This document shows positions 50,528-60,195 of a DNA stretch of 64,000 bases, one piece after another. The stretch is from positions 1-64,000 of the forward strand of contig NZ_VNHM01000014.1 in NCBI RefSeq assembly GCF_008124625.1, read 5' to 3'. This stretch comes from Desulfallas thermosapovorans DSM 6562 (lineage in GTDB: Bacteria; Bacillota; Desulfotomaculia; Desulfotomaculales; Desulfallaceae). The notes below the pieces were generated by a model. The model did no database searches. It was not told where the DNA came from and saw only the letters and a program-made list of their open reading frames with translations. Position numbers and translations under genes: made by a program. Every line of letters begins with the position of its first letter. Positions within the stretch are counted from its first letter, which is position 1.

Positions 50528-52609
50528 TTAAATTGCTTGTACTTTAACATGTACATGCTGCAGTGCCGGGCTACCCCCGATCATATCGGATATGTTTTCC
50601 TGCAGCAGGGTGTCGCTGGCACCCTTGTTGTAGCATCTGGTCAGTGCTTTTACTCTGCGGCCAAACCCGTGCACCATGAACACAGCTTCGGGGTGAATTA
50701 AATCTGTCACGTGGGCTTTAATGGTATCCCGGCCGCGGGATGAGGAAATCTGGACGGTTTGGCCGTTCTTAATGCCCAGTTTTTCTGCTTTTTTTGTATT
50801 GATCCATAATAGGTTTTCCGGCATTAGTTCATTCAGCAGCGGGTTGTTTTGTGTTGAAACATGGGTATGGGCAATGCTCCGGCCTATCAGCAGGCGGAAA
50901 TGACCTTCTGCGGGCGGCTGTACCGTTTCATATTCAGGGAAAGACGGGTACCCGTTTTCCTCCAGCAAACTGGACACAAATTCTATCTTGCCCGACGGTG
51001 TTTTGAATTGAATGCCATCCTCACGGTTCCAGTATAATGGCTCATCGGCCAGGGTTACAAAACCCTTCCCGGCAAAATCATCCAGTGTTAAACCGGTTCC
51101 CTGCAGCTGGTAGTTCCACAGGTCCTCCAGGGTTTGGTAAGGGAAGTAATGGCCGATGTCCAACCGGTCAGCCAGTTTTTTAATAATTTCCCAGCCCGGT
51201 TTAGTATCGTACCTTGGTGTTACCGCTGGTTTGCGTATATATAAAGATGGCTTTAAACCGGAGTTTTCCTGGATGGAATCCCCTCTTTCCAGATAAATGG
51301 ATTCGGGCAATACAACATCGGAATACCAGGCCGTTTCGCTAAATTGAATATCAATGGTAACCAGTAAATCCAGCTTCTCAAAGGCCCGTTTATTGTTTTC
51401 GTAATCGGGTATGGAAAGCATGGGATCGTGACGCCACACAATCAAACCTTTCACCGGGTAGGGATCCTCGCTAAGTATCACCTGGGGCAGCATTTGCACC
51501 ACCCCGTGGGCCGGGTCGGGAGTAGGCAGTTTGGCTGTGCCCGCTCCGTCACACCTGGGCACTTTAATATCGGGTAGCTGTTGGTCGGTCAATTTATTCA
51601 GGGGTTTTTTACCGAAATCCTTGGCGTTCTTCTTGAAAAAAATACCTCCGGGTGCTTCAATGCTGCCCATCAATGCATTTAACATAATCAGTGCCCGGCG
51701 TACATACACTTCGTTTGTATAGTGAGCAGAACGGTAACCGTAATGGAATATCACCGCCGGTTTGGCTGCGCTGGCCTGCCGGGCCAGGGAGATGATTTCC
51801 TTAGCGGGTATCCCGGTTTGCTCCTCGGCCCACTGGGGCGTGTATTTTCCTACAAACTGTTTTAGTTCTTCAAAGCCGAGCACCCAGCGTTTGACATAAT
51901 CCTTGTCGTACAGTTCTTCATTAATTATTACATGCATCAGCGCATAGCTGAGGGCCAGGTCGGTACCCGGTCTAATCATTAAAAATTTGTCCGCTTTGGT
52001 GGCGGTAACTGTGACCCGGGGGTCGATATAGGTGAGTTTGGTGCCGTTTTCCAGTGCGCTGGTTAATTGTTTGACCATTTTAAGTTCGATTGACTCGAAA
52101 TAATTGCGGCCAAATAGAATAATATGTTTTGCTTTAGCTAAATCCACGCTAACGCTGCTATCGGTGTAACCTGTTAAAGATCTGAAGGCAGTATTTAAAG
52201 AACCTTTGCAGCAGCTGTCATGGCTAAAGTAATTGGGGGAACCCAGTGCCCGCATAAATGTTTTACTGATGTGGGAGTTGAGCTGGCTTCTTTCTGTATA
52301 GGCGATGCTGTGGGCACCGTATTTTTCCTTAATCTCTTTGAGCTTTGTGGCTACGTAATCCAGTGCTTCATCCCAGGTGGCCTCACGCCATTGTCCCGAC
52401 CCGCGGGGACCTGTTCTAATAAGCGGCTTTTTTAGCCTTTCCTGGTCATTTAACAGGCATACCCCGGCTGCGCCCTTGGGACATATACTGCCCTTTATAC
52501 CCGGGTCATGCGGATTACCTTCGATTAATTTAACGTTATCGTTATCAACCATAACTTGAATAGGGCATCTAACGGAACACATCAAACAAATGCTGTGAAC
52601 ACTCTGCAT
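50528..52609 (-). CDS. Molybdopterin oxidoreductase, thiosulfate/polysulfide reductase-type catalytic subunit
   Basis: 693 residues. The N-terminal [4Fe-4S] motif CLMCSVRCPIQV is followed by GSICPKG and the bis-MGD domains. The molybdenum-ligand region reads GSPNYFSHDSCCKGS, like PhsA/PsrA rather than formate dehydrogenase. The C-terminal dinucleotide-binding domain is present (HTHVSTQNNPLLNELMPENL, GRRVKALTRCYNKGASD). There is no twin-arginine signal, so it is probably cytoplasmic. Best read as an NAD(P)H-linked sulfur-compound reductase with the two downstream subunits; the substrate is unknown. An ATG at 52609 follows GGAGGG; a start at 52639 has no RBS. Confidence 0.85.
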   Translation of the reverse strand: MQSVHSICLMCSVRCPIQVMVDNDNVKLIEGNPHDPGIKGSICPKGAAGVCLLNDQERLKKPLIRTGPRGSGQWREATWDEALDYVATKLKEIKEKYGAHSIAYTERSQLNSHISKTFMRALGSPNYFSHDSCCKGSLNTAFRSLTGYTDSSVSVDLAKAKHIILFGRNYFESIELKMVKQLTSALENGTKLTYIDPRVTVTATKADKFLMIRPGTDLALSYALMHVIINEELYDKDYVKRWVLGFEELKQFVGKYTPQWAEEQTGIPAKEIISLARQASAAKPAVIFHYGYRSAHYTNEVYVRRALIMLNALMGSIEAPGGIFFKKNAKDFGKKPLNKLTDQQLPDIKVPRCDGAGTAKLPTPDPAHGVVQMLPQVILSEDPYPVKGLIVWRHDPMLSIPDYENNKRAFEKLDLLVTIDIQFSETAWYSDVVLPESIYLERGDSIQENSGLKPSLYIRKPAVTPRYDTKPGWEIIKKLADRLDIGHYFPYQTLEDLWNYQLQGTGLTLDDFAGKGFVTLADEPLYWNREDGIQFKTPSGKIEFVSSLLEENGYPSFPEYETVQPPAEGHFRLLIGRSIAHTHVSTQNNPLLNELMPENLLWINTKKAEKLGIKNGQTVQISSSRGRDTIKAHVTDLIHPEAVFMVHGFGRRVKALTRCYNKGASDTLLQENISDMIGGSPALQHVHVKVQAI

Positions 52610-52949
52610 GTGCTTACCCTCCCTGAATTTAACAACCATGGTACATTAACCATTCATTTAATCCGGTGAAGTCTAACAATTAAAAATTGTAATTGTAAAT
52701 ATAGTGAAGCATTATATTTAAAAATATCAAACAATTGACACGGCCAGTGTCCGGGCGTTGACAAGAGTTGTGTCTTTTTCAGGACATAGTGCCGGTTTGC
52801 TATTATAAACGCCAGGCTTAGGGCGGGCGCTTATTATTTACCGCACATTATCACCTTGTTTTTTGATCATACTGGTAGCACCGCAGGTTACCGTAATAGC
52901 ATTTTGCAGGAGCACATATAATGTTATATACATAAGGGGGATTGAGCTC
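52610..52949. other. Divergent intergenic region
   Basis: About 340 bp between the redox operon and ytxC. TTGACA at 52758-52763 has no well-spaced -10. TGTCC (52749-52753) is matched by an inverse GGACA (52782-52786). AT-rich with runs around 52700-52730. No gene is seen, and no clear regulator site can be named. Confidence 0.4.
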
Positions 52950-53807
52950 ATGATGTCACAGTGCCTTTCCATAGGTACCGCATTCCATAAGGATTTGCTT
53001 AAAGACACTCTGGGCCAGGAACTAAAGGCGCTTAAAAATAAAGGTTTGGATGTCCGCATGGAGGAAACCCCGGTTGGTGGCCTTACCTTTTTAGCTTGCT
53101 GCATTTCCGGCGGTGAACAGGTGGAACCGGTTTTCAAACATCAAATAGCGGGTGTGATTACCGATTTAATTGTTAGTAAGTGGCAGGATAAGCTGCTTCA
53201 AGATATAATAAGAAATAACTATTATTATTTCGACGATGAAGAGAAGAGCACTATTTATGATTATGCCCGCAAGAAATTAAACCATAATGCAAAAAAACAG
53301 GAAAAGAACAGGCTGTGGATATTGCGCCGGTTGACCGAATACTTGAGTTTTAACAGCGATCTGGTTATTGACGGGTTTGTTCGTTTTCGGCTCAAGGAGT
53401 ACGTCAACGATTTGTATGACGTGGCGGATCAAGCGGTGGATGATTTTTTAAGCGAGCGGGAATACAATGAATTTATACAGTTATTGCGATATTTTGTGGA
53501 AATTCAGGAACCCCGGGCGGATCTGGTTAATGTGGTGCTGCGTCCCGACGGTGTTTTTCAATTGTACGACGAGAAGGGCGGGCTTATAAATAGTGATTAC
53601 TTAAAAGATTTTATGGTGGACCTGGCTGAAAGTGAAATCAACTATGAAGATTTGCTGATCAGTGCGCTGATTACCATCTCCCCCAAAAAAATTACTGTTC
53701 ATCAAGGTAACGGTGGTTTTCCCGCAGGTACGCTGGAAACGATCTGCAAAGTTTTTTCAGGACGGGTTGACCGGTGTCCGGGTTGTACGCTGTGCCGGCG
53801 GCAATAA
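52950..53807 (+). CDS. ytxC: Putative sporulation protein YtxC
   Basis: 285 residues. The YtxC pattern is visible: VITDLIVSKWQDKLLQDIIR, NNYYYFDDEEKSTIYDYARK, and RLTEYLSFNSDLVIDGFVRFRLKEY. The C-terminus ends with a cysteine pair (GRVDRCPGCTLCRRQ). The family is required for sporulation in Bacillus, mechanism unknown. ATG at 52950 or 52953 after AAGGGGG. In Bacillus ytxC is likewise beside thrS. Confidence 0.88.
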   Translation: MMSQCLSIGTAFHKDLLKDTLGQELKALKNKGLDVRMEETPVGGLTFLACCISGGEQVEPVFKHQIAGVITDLIVSKWQDKLLQDIIRNNYYYFDDEEKSTIYDYARKKLNHNAKKQEKNRLWILRRLTEYLSFNSDLVIDGFVRFRLKEYVNDLYDVADQAVDDFLSEREYNEFIQLLRYFVEIQEPRADLVNVVLRPDGVFQLYDEKGGLINSDYLKDFMVDLAESEINYEDLLISALITISPKKITVHQGNGGFPAGTLETICKVFSGRVDRCPGCTLCRRQ

Positions 53808-53833
53808 CGGCCCCTTCCTTTTGGGCTTGTGCG

Positions 53834-53862
53834 TTGACAATTTATGTACGGTAAAATATAAT
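53834..53862 (+). promoter_or_regulatory. Promoter of thrS
   Basis: TTGACA (53834-53839) and TATAAT (53857-53862) with a 17-bp spacer. Perfect match to the sigma-A consensus, about 10 nt upstream of the T-box transcript start. Confidence 0.95.
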
Positions 53863-53874
53863 ACTTATTAGCTA

Positions 53875-54148
53875 AAAGCGCGAATAAAATGCTGTAAATG
53901 TAATGATGAGGAAGAGTAAACTCTTACCGGTTCCCAGAGAGAGGGTGCCACTGGCTGGAAGCGCCTTTGTACACGGAGAGTTGAAAACCACCTTTAAACA
54001 GCCGTGTTGAACCCGTGGTAGAACATAGTAAATACGGCCGGTTGGCACCGTTACATGCCACTTAAGAAAGGCCCCAAAGGGTCTTAAATCAGGGTGGAAC
54101 CGTGGGATAATTATCTCGCCCCTGGCATACGTGCCGGGGGCTTTATTT
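53875..54148 (+). promoter_or_regulatory. T-box leader of thrS
   Basis: The T-box core AGGGTGGAACCGTGGG lies at about 54092-54107. A terminator follows: GCCCCTGGCA pairs with TGCCGGGGGC (10 pairs, one wobble), then TTTATTTATT (ending about 54148). A long stem-I region (53890-54090) precedes it. The specifier codon could not be fixed with certainty; an ACC at about 53991 is a candidate for threonine. The leader should bind uncharged tRNA-Thr and prevent termination. Confidence 0.9.
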
Positions 54149-54212
54149 ATTACCGGTGACAAGTTTTAAAATTAATATATAAGCTAAACCAGGAAAGGGG
54201 TATTGGCAACAA

Positions 54213-56123
54213 ATGATTAATGTAACCCTCAAGGATGGCTCGGTACGCCGTTACGAATCCGGAACATCTCTTCTGGAGATGGCCTTTGATATTAGTCCCC
54301 GGTTGGCCAAGGAAACGCTGGTGGCCCGGGTGAACGGTAAATTAACCGACTTGAGCAAAGAAATAAAAGAGGACAGCGCCGTAGAGTTCCTTACCTTCGA
54401 TAGTGATGAAGGTAAAGATGTTTTCCGTCACAGTGCCTCCCATGTACTGGCCCAGGCCGTGCAAAGATTATTTCCGGGCACTAAACTGGCCATCGGTCCG
54501 GCCATAGCCAATGGCTTTTATTATGATTTTGATACAGCCCAAAATTTTACTCCGGAACAACTGGCCCAAATTGAAGCTGAAATGAACAAAATTATTAAGG
54601 AAGACTTGCCTTTTTGCCGGGTGGAACTTTCCCGCCAGGAGGCCATGGACAAATTTAACCAGCGGGGGGAACAATACAAGGTAGAGCTAATTAACGATTT
54701 ACCCGAAGACGCGGTTATCTCCTGTTACCGGCAGGGTGAATTTGAAGATTTATGTGCCGGGCCGCACGTACCCTCAACAGGGCGTTTAAAGGCGTTTAAA
54801 CTGCTCAATGTGGCCGGAGCCTACTGGCGGGGCGATGAGCGCAACAAAATGCTGCAGCGCATTTACGGTACGGCATTCCCCAAAAAATCACTGCTGGAAG
54901 AACACTTGCACCGGCTGGAAGAAGCCAAGCGCCGGGATCACCGCAAACTGGGGGCGGAATTGGACCTGTTCAGTATTCACGAAGAAGGCCCCGGGTTTCC
55001 TTTCTTCCATCCTAAGGGCATGATTCTGCGCAATGAGCTGGAGAGATTCTGGCATGAAGAACATAAACGGCGTGGTTATGATGAAATACGCACCCCGGTG
55101 ATATTGAACCGCGCGCTGTGGGAGCAGAGCGGCCACTGGGATCACTACCGGGACAACATGTACTTTACCCGTATTGATGATGCCGATTACGCCATCAAGC
55201 CCATGAACTGTCCGGGCAGTATGCTGGTTTACAAAAGCCGGTTGCACAGTTACCGCGAGTTGCCCATACGCATGGCCGAACTGGGTTTGGTGCATCGACA
55301 TGAGCTTTCCGGTGTGCTGCACGGTCTGATGCGGGTACGCTGTTTTACCCAGGATGACGCCCATATCTTTATGCTACCCGGGCAGATAAAGGATGAAATT
55401 GCCGGTGTTATTGATATGGTTAATGATTTTTACCAGGTGTTTGGATTTAAATATCATGTGGAGTTATCCACCAAGCCTGAAAAGGCCATGGGCTCCGATG
55501 AGATATGGGAAATGGCCACAAACACTTTGCAAGAGGCCCTGGAGGCCCGGGGTTTGCCCTACAAAGTTAATGAAGGAGACGGTGCTTTTTATGGTCCCAA
55601 GATAGACTTCCACCTGGAGGATTGCCTGGGTCGTACCTGGCAGTGCGGCACCATTCAATTGGATTTTCAGATGCCCGAGTTATTTGACCTGACCTACGTG
55701 GGTGAAGACGGCCAGAAGCATCGTCCCGTGATGATCCACCGGGTGGTGTTTGGCAGTATCGAGCGGTTTATCGGTATTCTCACCGAGCATTTTGCCGGTG
55801 CCTTCCCGGCCTGGTTGGCTCCGGTGCAGGTAAAGGTGTTGCCCATCACCGACCGCCACATGGATTATGCCCATAAAGTGGTGGAGGCGCTGGCTAAAAA
55901 TGATATCCGGGTGGAACTGGATGCCCGCAATGAAAAGGTTAATTACAAAATCAGGGAAGCCCAGGCTCAAAAGATACCTTATATGCTGGTGCTGGGTGAC
56001 CGGGAGGCCGAAGCCGGAGCAGTGGCGGTGCGCCACCGCAGCCAGGGGGACCTGGGCGCCATGCCGCTGGAAAAGTTTATCGAAAAATTGGTGCAGGAAA
56101 TTAATGATAAAGATTGCAAATAA
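54213..56123 (+). CDS. thrS: Threonyl-tRNA synthetase
   Basis: 636 residues. TGS domain at the N-terminus (DGSVRRYESGTSLLEMAFDI), editing domain with HSASHVLAQAVQRLFPG, class II core with motif 2 (the GLVHRHELSGVLHGLMRVRCF region) and motif 3 (MIHRVVFGSIERFIGILTEH), and a C-terminal anticodon-binding domain (VKVLPITDRHMDYAHKVVEA). Length normal. ATG after GGAAAGGGG. Confidence 0.97.
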   Translation: MINVTLKDGSVRRYESGTSLLEMAFDISPRLAKETLVARVNGKLTDLSKEIKEDSAVEFLTFDSDEGKDVFRHSASHVLAQAVQRLFPGTKLAIGPAIANGFYYDFDTAQNFTPEQLAQIEAEMNKIIKEDLPFCRVELSRQEAMDKFNQRGEQYKVELINDLPEDAVISCYRQGEFEDLCAGPHVPSTGRLKAFKLLNVAGAYWRGDERNKMLQRIYGTAFPKKSLLEEHLHRLEEAKRRDHRKLGAELDLFSIHEEGPGFPFFHPKGMILRNELERFWHEEHKRRGYDEIRTPVILNRALWEQSGHWDHYRDNMYFTRIDDADYAIKPMNCPGSMLVYKSRLHSYRELPIRMAELGLVHRHELSGVLHGLMRVRCFTQDDAHIFMLPGQIKDEIAGVIDMVNDFYQVFGFKYHVELSTKPEKAMGSDEIWEMATNTLQEALEARGLPYKVNEGDGAFYGPKIDFHLEDCLGRTWQCGTIQLDFQMPELFDLTYVGEDGQKHRPVMIHRVVFGSIERFIGILTEHFAGAFPAWLAPVQVKVLPITDRHMDYAHKVVEALAKNDIRVELDARNEKVNYKIREAQAQKIPYMLVLGDREAEAGAVAVRHRSQGDLGAMPLEKFIEKLVQEINDKDCK

Positions 56124-56153
56124 AACACCGTGCAAGGGGCACCGGGCGGGGAG

Positions 56154-56182
56154 TTGACGGGGCCGGTGGACCGTGGTATAAT
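56154..56182 (+). promoter_or_regulatory. Promoter of infC-rpmI-rplT
   Basis: TTGACG (56154-56159) and TATAAT (56177-56182) with a 17-bp spacer. Confidence 0.9.
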
Positions 56183-56189
56183 AAACCAC

Positions 56190-56340
56190 AAATTGTATAT
56201 TAAAAGGTTATCAAGTAGAAGCCACTCGCTTCTCACCCCGGAACATCCACTGGATTGTTTAAGGGTTATTACGAGCTACCATAAATGTTTATGATAATTT
56301 ATTGGTATTTTTTGGCGGGTGCAAACCCGCCTTTTTAATT
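56190..56340 (+). promoter_or_regulatory. infC leader with intrinsic terminator (L20-type leader)
   Basis: About 150 nt of untranslated leader ends in GGCGGGT-GCAA-ACCCGCC (56314-56331) followed by TTTTTAA, directly before the infC RBS. In Gram-positive bacteria L20 binds such leaders to shut off its own operon. The L20 binding structure itself was not traced. Confidence 0.7.
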
Positions 56341-56358
56341 TGCAGGGAGGTGAAATTT

Positions 56359-56877
56359 ATTTCCAGGGAACACCGGATAAATGAAAATATCCGAGTTAGA
56401 GAAATCAGGGTGGTGGATGTTGACGGTAAGCAGCTGGGTGTGCTGCCTACCCGTGAGGCATTCAAGCTGGCGGAGGAGAGGCAGCTGGATCTGGTTGAGA
56501 TAGCACCGCAGGCCAAGCCACCGGTTTGCCGTATTATGGACTACGGCAAATTTAGATATGAGCAAAGCAAACGGGAGAAGGAAGCCAGGAAAAACCAGCG
56601 CATCATCAATGTCAAGGAAGTTAAGCTAAGACCCAATATTGATGATCATGATTTTAACGTAAAGGCTAAAAACGCGATCCGTTTTTTGAAAGACGGTGAC
56701 AAGGTAAAGGTTACCATTATGTTCCGCGGGCGGCAGATTGTGCACCCCGATCTAGGGAAAAAACTTCTGGAACGGATGGCGGAGCAAGTTACGGATCTGG
56801 CCAATGTGGAAAGACAGCCCAAACTTGAGGGCAAAAATATGATTATGATTTTGGCGCCCAAGCAACAGCAGGAGTAG
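56359..56877 (+). CDS. infC: Translation initiation factor IF-3
   Basis: 172 residues. N-domain (ISREHRINENIRVREIRVVD, GVLPTREAFKLAEERQLDLVEIAPQ) and C-domain (VKEVKLRPNIDDHDFNVKAKN, KVKVTIMFRGRQ). The start is the ATT at 56359, 8 nt after GGGAGG; IF-3 genes often use a rare start codon because IF-3 itself reduces initiation there, which is autoregulation. A GTG at 56351 is out of frame. Confidence 0.95.
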   Translation: MSREHRINENIRVREIRVVDVDGKQLGVLPTREAFKLAEERQLDLVEIAPQAKPPVCRIMDYGKFRYEQSKREKEARKNQRIINVKEVKLRPNIDDHDFNVKAKNAIRFLKDGDKVKVTIMFRGRQIVHPDLGKKLLERMAEQVTDLANVERQPKLEGKNMIMILAPKQQQE

Positions 56878-56907
56878 TGCCATATACAGGAAGGAGTGAA
56901 GTTATCA

Positions 56908-57099
56908 ATGCCCAAAATCAAAACCCACCGTGGTGCCGCCAAACGTTTCAAAAAGACGGGAACAGGCAAATTTAAGGGCTCGCACGCATTTCACAGTCAT
57001 ATTTTGGGGAAGAAATCGGCCAAACGCAAGCGCAACCTTCGTAAGTCCGTGGTTGTCCATCCATCCGATGCTGCTAGACTGCAGCGCCTTCTCCCTTAA
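56908..57099 (+). CDS. rpmI: 50S ribosomal protein L35
   Basis: 63 residues, [20 protein letters not shown] start, strongly basic. An ATG at 56908 is the family start. Second gene of the infC-rpmI-rplT operon. Confidence 0.97.
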   Translation: MPKIKTHRGAAKRFKKTGTGKFKGSHAFHSHILGKKSAKRKRNLRKSVVVHPSDAARLQRLLP

Positions 57100-57137
57100 T
57101 CAGTGAAGTTGTATTCTGTTAAAAAGGAGGAATAACT

Positions 57138-57497
57138 ATGCCACGGGCGAAGAGTAGTGTGGTTTCACGCAAAAGACACAAGAAGATTTTAAAACTGGCC
57201 AAGGGCTATAGAGGGTCCAAAAGCAAATTATTCCGGGTAGCCAACCAGCAGGTAATGAAATCCCTGATGTACGCTTACCGGGACCGTAAAGCCAGAAAGC
57301 GGGACTTTAGAAGACTTTGGATTACCCGCATCAATGCCGCAGCACGGGAAAACGGCATGTCCTACAACCGTTTCATCAACGGTTTGAGAAATGCCGGGGT
57401 GGACATTAACCGTAAAGTGCTGGCTGACCTGGCGGTAAATGACAGTAAGGCTTTTGGTCAACTGGTGGAAATGGCCAAGGGACAGGTCCAGTCCTGA
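57138..57497 (+). CDS. rplT: 50S ribosomal protein L20
   Basis: 119 residues, with the family blocks [37 protein letters not shown] and [23 protein letters not shown]. Ends the operon; it is also the probable repressor acting on the leader at 56190. Confidence 0.97.
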   Translation: MPRAKSSVVSRKRHKKILKLAKGYRGSKSKLFRVANQQVMKSLMYAYRDRKARKRDFRRLWITRINAAARENGMSYNRFINGLRNAGVDINRKVLADLAVNDSKAFGQLVEMAKGQVQS

Positions 57498-57582
57498 ATA
57501 AATCCTACAGTAACTTATCTGTGATATTACCCATTGCTGGTGATTTCCAGTTGTATTTCGGGATATTGAGGTCACAGGGAGT

Positions 57583-57618
57583 AATAAGCATGGAACATAA
57601 TACCCCATGCTTATTTTA
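57583..57618 (+). terminator. Terminator after rplT
   Basis: AATAAGCATGG pairs with CCATGCTTATT (11 bp) and is followed by TTAATT. Confidence 0.85.
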
Positions 57619-57717
57619 ATTGGTAACATAAAGGCACAAAATAAGAATACCGCCGCGCCAACCTGAAAAACACCAGCCCCTGGCCGGTGGTATCATAACT
57701 AACCGGGAGCATAACCG

Positions 57718-58521
57718 ATGCTGCAAAGTAAGCAAAATCCCCATATAAAATATGTGCGCCGCCTGGCCCGTCGCAAGTTCAGGGAGCAAGAAGGAAAATT
57801 TATCATTGAAGGAGTCCGTTTCCTGGAGGAAGCGGTGCAGGTGGACTGGCCGCTGGAACTGGTGCTTTACACCGGTGGCACCGCCGGCCAGGCGCGGGCC
57901 GGCCGGTTGCTGGATAAACTGCATCGGCGGGGTGTGCCTTTACTGGCCGTGGATGATAAACTATTCCGAGAACTGGCCGATACCCAGTCTCCCCAGGGAC
58001 TGCTGGCGGTGGCTTGTGTGCCGGCGATGGGGGATATGGATCCACGGGTTTGGGCTGCGGAAGGCAGGGACTTGCTGGTGCTGGTGGATGGCCTCCGGGA
58101 CCCGGGAAATCTGGGTACCGTTATCCGCTGCGCTGATGCCGCCGGGGCGGGCGGAGTGCTGATCATGAAGGGTTCTGTGGACCCGTACAACACTAAAACC
58201 CTGCGTTCCACTATGGGGTCGATTTTCCATGTACCCCTGTACCCGGTGCCGGACCTGGAAAGCCTGCTGCCCCGGCTGCAAGAGGCCGGTTGGAAACTGG
58301 TGGTGGGTGAACCCGCTGCCGGCAAGCTTATCCACCGGTGTGACTTGACCGGCCGGGTGGTACTGGTGGTGGGCAGCGAGGCCGATGGCGTGTCAGCTCT
58401 GGTGTGCCGGGCGGCCGGGGAAAGGGTGCGTATACCCATGCCGGGACGGGCCGAATCACTGAACGCCGGAGTGGCGGCCGGAATTATGCTTTATGAGGCC
58501 GTGCGCCAGAGAACCCGTTAA
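57718..58521 (+). CDS. TrmH-family RNA 2'-O-methyltransferase
   Basis: 267 residues. N-terminal substrate-binding domain (SKQNPHIKYVRRLARRKFRE, EGVRFLEEAV) and SpoU/SPOUT knot domain with motif 1 (LVDGLRDPGNLGTVIRCADA), motif 2 (VVLVVGSEADGVSALV) and motif 3 (RIPMPGRAESLNAGVAAGI). Probably 23S rRNA methylation. It sits between rplT and the pheS T-box as in many Firmicutes. Confidence 0.93.
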   Translation: MLQSKQNPHIKYVRRLARRKFREQEGKFIIEGVRFLEEAVQVDWPLELVLYTGGTAGQARAGRLLDKLHRRGVPLLAVDDKLFRELADTQSPQGLLAVACVPAMGDMDPRVWAAEGRDLLVLVDGLRDPGNLGTVIRCADAAGAGGVLIMKGSVDPYNTKTLRSTMGSIFHVPLYPVPDLESLLPRLQEAGWKLVVGEPAAGKLIHRCDLTGRVVLVVGSEADGVSALVCRAAGERVRIPMPGRAESLNAGVAAGIMLYEAVRQRTR

Positions 58522-58526
58522 AATTC

Positions 58527-58555
58527 TTGTTTTCAATACAGCCATGTGATATAAT
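58527..58555 (+). promoter_or_regulatory. Promoter of pheST
   Basis: TTGTTT (58527-58532) and TATAAT (58550-58555), spacer 17 bp. Lies about 10 nt upstream of the T-box leader start. Confidence 0.85.
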
Positions 58556-58561
58556 CTGTTT

Positions 58562-58972
58562 TAATAAAGGTCCCCAAAAAATATGGAAAGGTTGTGGTTA
58601 AGTGTTTTTAACCGCCGAATTTTTTTGGAGGCTGTTTGAAGCAACGGGTTCCATCCGGGCGTATATGCTTTACAGAAGATTAGCTGTCCACTAATGCAGT
58701 ATAGATAAGCCAAAGGTAATGAAGGGGATAAGTAAGCGGCTATTTGCCTTACAGGGAGACGGGGTCATGGACTGGGAGCCTCATCAAGTGCAATCCGCTT
58801 AGATTCACCCCGGAACTGCAGCTGAACGTATTTCCAGTAGGTGTAGCCGGATTCCCGCCGTTACCGGGTCCGGGCCGAAAATGCCTTGGCCCGGGTTTAG
58901 AGTGGTTGAGCTTTAATGCACAAAATTAGGGTGGTACCGCGGATTAATCCGTCCCTTGGGGCGGTTTTTTAT
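58562..58972 (+). promoter_or_regulatory. T-box leader of pheST
   Basis: T-box AGGGTGGTACCGCGG at 58928-58942. Terminator CCGTCCC-TT-GGGGCGG followed by TTTTTTATTTTG (58949-58972). A TTC in TATTTCCAGTAGG (about 58829-58841) is a candidate specifier for phenylalanine, but its stem was not traced. A 410-nt leader is long for a T-box, so an extra segment may be present. Confidence 0.88.
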
Positions 58973-59035
58973 TTTGTCTACATAAGGTGGTAATAATAGG
59001 AGTAATTGTTATTTCTCCAGAGGAGGATTTGTTTT

Positions 59036-60058
59036 ATGCAGGAAAAATTGAAAAATATTTTGTCCGATGCCCGGCAAGTGTTGTCCCAGGCCAGCCGGCT
59101 GGAGGAGTTAAATGAAATCAGGGTGCGCTTTTTGGGTAAGAAGGGATTGCTTACAGGTGTGCTGCGGGGTATGGGTGCCCTTTCTGCTGAAGAACGGCCG
59201 AGAATAGGCCAGCTGGCCAATGAAGTGCGTTCTCAAATAGAAGATATACTGGAGCGGCGCACCGCTGAAATTAAAGAAAAACAAAAGATCATACGGCTGG
59301 AGATGGAAAAAATTGATGTAACGCTACCCGGCACCCCCTTGATGATGGGGCGTAAACATCCTCTCACCGTTATTCAGGAGGAGATTGAAGATATTTTCCT
59401 GGGCATGGGTTACACCATTGAGGAAGGCCCGGAAATTGAAACGGATTTTTATAACTTCGAGGCCCTTAATATTCCCAAGGACCACCCGGCCCGGGACATG
59501 CAGGATTCATTTTTTATAAACCCCGAAATACTGCTGCGTACCCACACCTCTCCGGTGCAGGTGCGTACAATGGAGCGAACCACCCCCGGGCTTCCGGTGC
59601 GCATTATCGCCCCGGGGCGGGTTTATCGCCGGGATGACGATGCCACCCACTCACCCATGTTCAACCAGGTGGAAGGCCTGGTGGTGGACCGGCGGGTGAC
59701 CTTTGCTGATTTAAAGGGCACGCTACAGGTGTTTGTGGAAAAAATGTTCGGTTCCAGCACCAAAACCCGGTTCCGGGCCAGTTTCTTCCCCTTCACCGAG
59801 CCCAGCGCCGAAGTAGATATATCCTGCGTCATGTGTGGCGGCCGGGGCTGCCGGGTTTGTTCCCAGTCGGGCTGGTTGGAAATACTGGGCTGCGGCATGG
59901 TGCACCCCCGGGTGTTGGAAGTGTCCGGCTATAACCCCGAAGAAGTCTCGGGCTTTGCCTTCGGCATGGGTGTAGAGCGCATTACCATGCTCAAATACGG
60001 TATCGACGACCTGCGCCTCCTGTTCGAGAACGACCTGAGATTTTTAGCGCAGTTTTAA
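59036..60058 (+). CDS. pheS: Phenylalanyl-tRNA synthetase, alpha subunit
   Basis: 340 residues. N-terminal coiled coil and class II core: [19 protein letters not shown], motif 2 near [20 protein letters not shown], and motif 3 [21 protein letters not shown] at 59036 after AGGAGGA. Followed directly by a short repeat and pheT. Confidence 0.97.
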   Translation: MQEKLKNILSDARQVLSQASRLEELNEIRVRFLGKKGLLTGVLRGMGALSAEERPRIGQLANEVRSQIEDILERRTAEIKEKQKIIRLEMEKIDVTLPGTPLMMGRKHPLTVIQEEIEDIFLGMGYTIEEGPEIETDFYNFEALNIPKDHPARDMQDSFFINPEILLRTHTSPVQVRTMERTTPGLPVRIIAPGRVYRRDDDATHSPMFNQVEGLVVDRRVTFADLKGTLQVFVEKMFGSSTKTRFRASFFPFTEPSAEVDISCVMCGGRGCRVCSQSGWLEILGCGMVHPRVLEVSGYNPEEVSGFAFGMGVERITMLKYGIDDLRLLFENDLRFLAQF

Positions 60059-60078
60059 GGGGTCAGGCTTAAAGTTTT
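60056..60078 (+). repeat. GGGGTCAGGCTTAAA repeat abutting the pheS stop codon
   Basis: The stop TAA of pheS runs straight into GGGGTCAGGCTTAAAG. The same sequence sits at the ytaF stop at 8243-8263 in the same orientation relative to its gene. The 60079-60195 gap is otherwise AT-rich and empty. Confidence 0.6.
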
Positions 60079-60195
60079 ATAAACCTATAATAAATGATAT
60101 ATATCAATAAGCAAATATTTAGTGGTTATGCTTATATTCATTTCACGTGACTTACAAGTGTAGATAACCCAATAGCATTTGAGGAGGTATAGACT

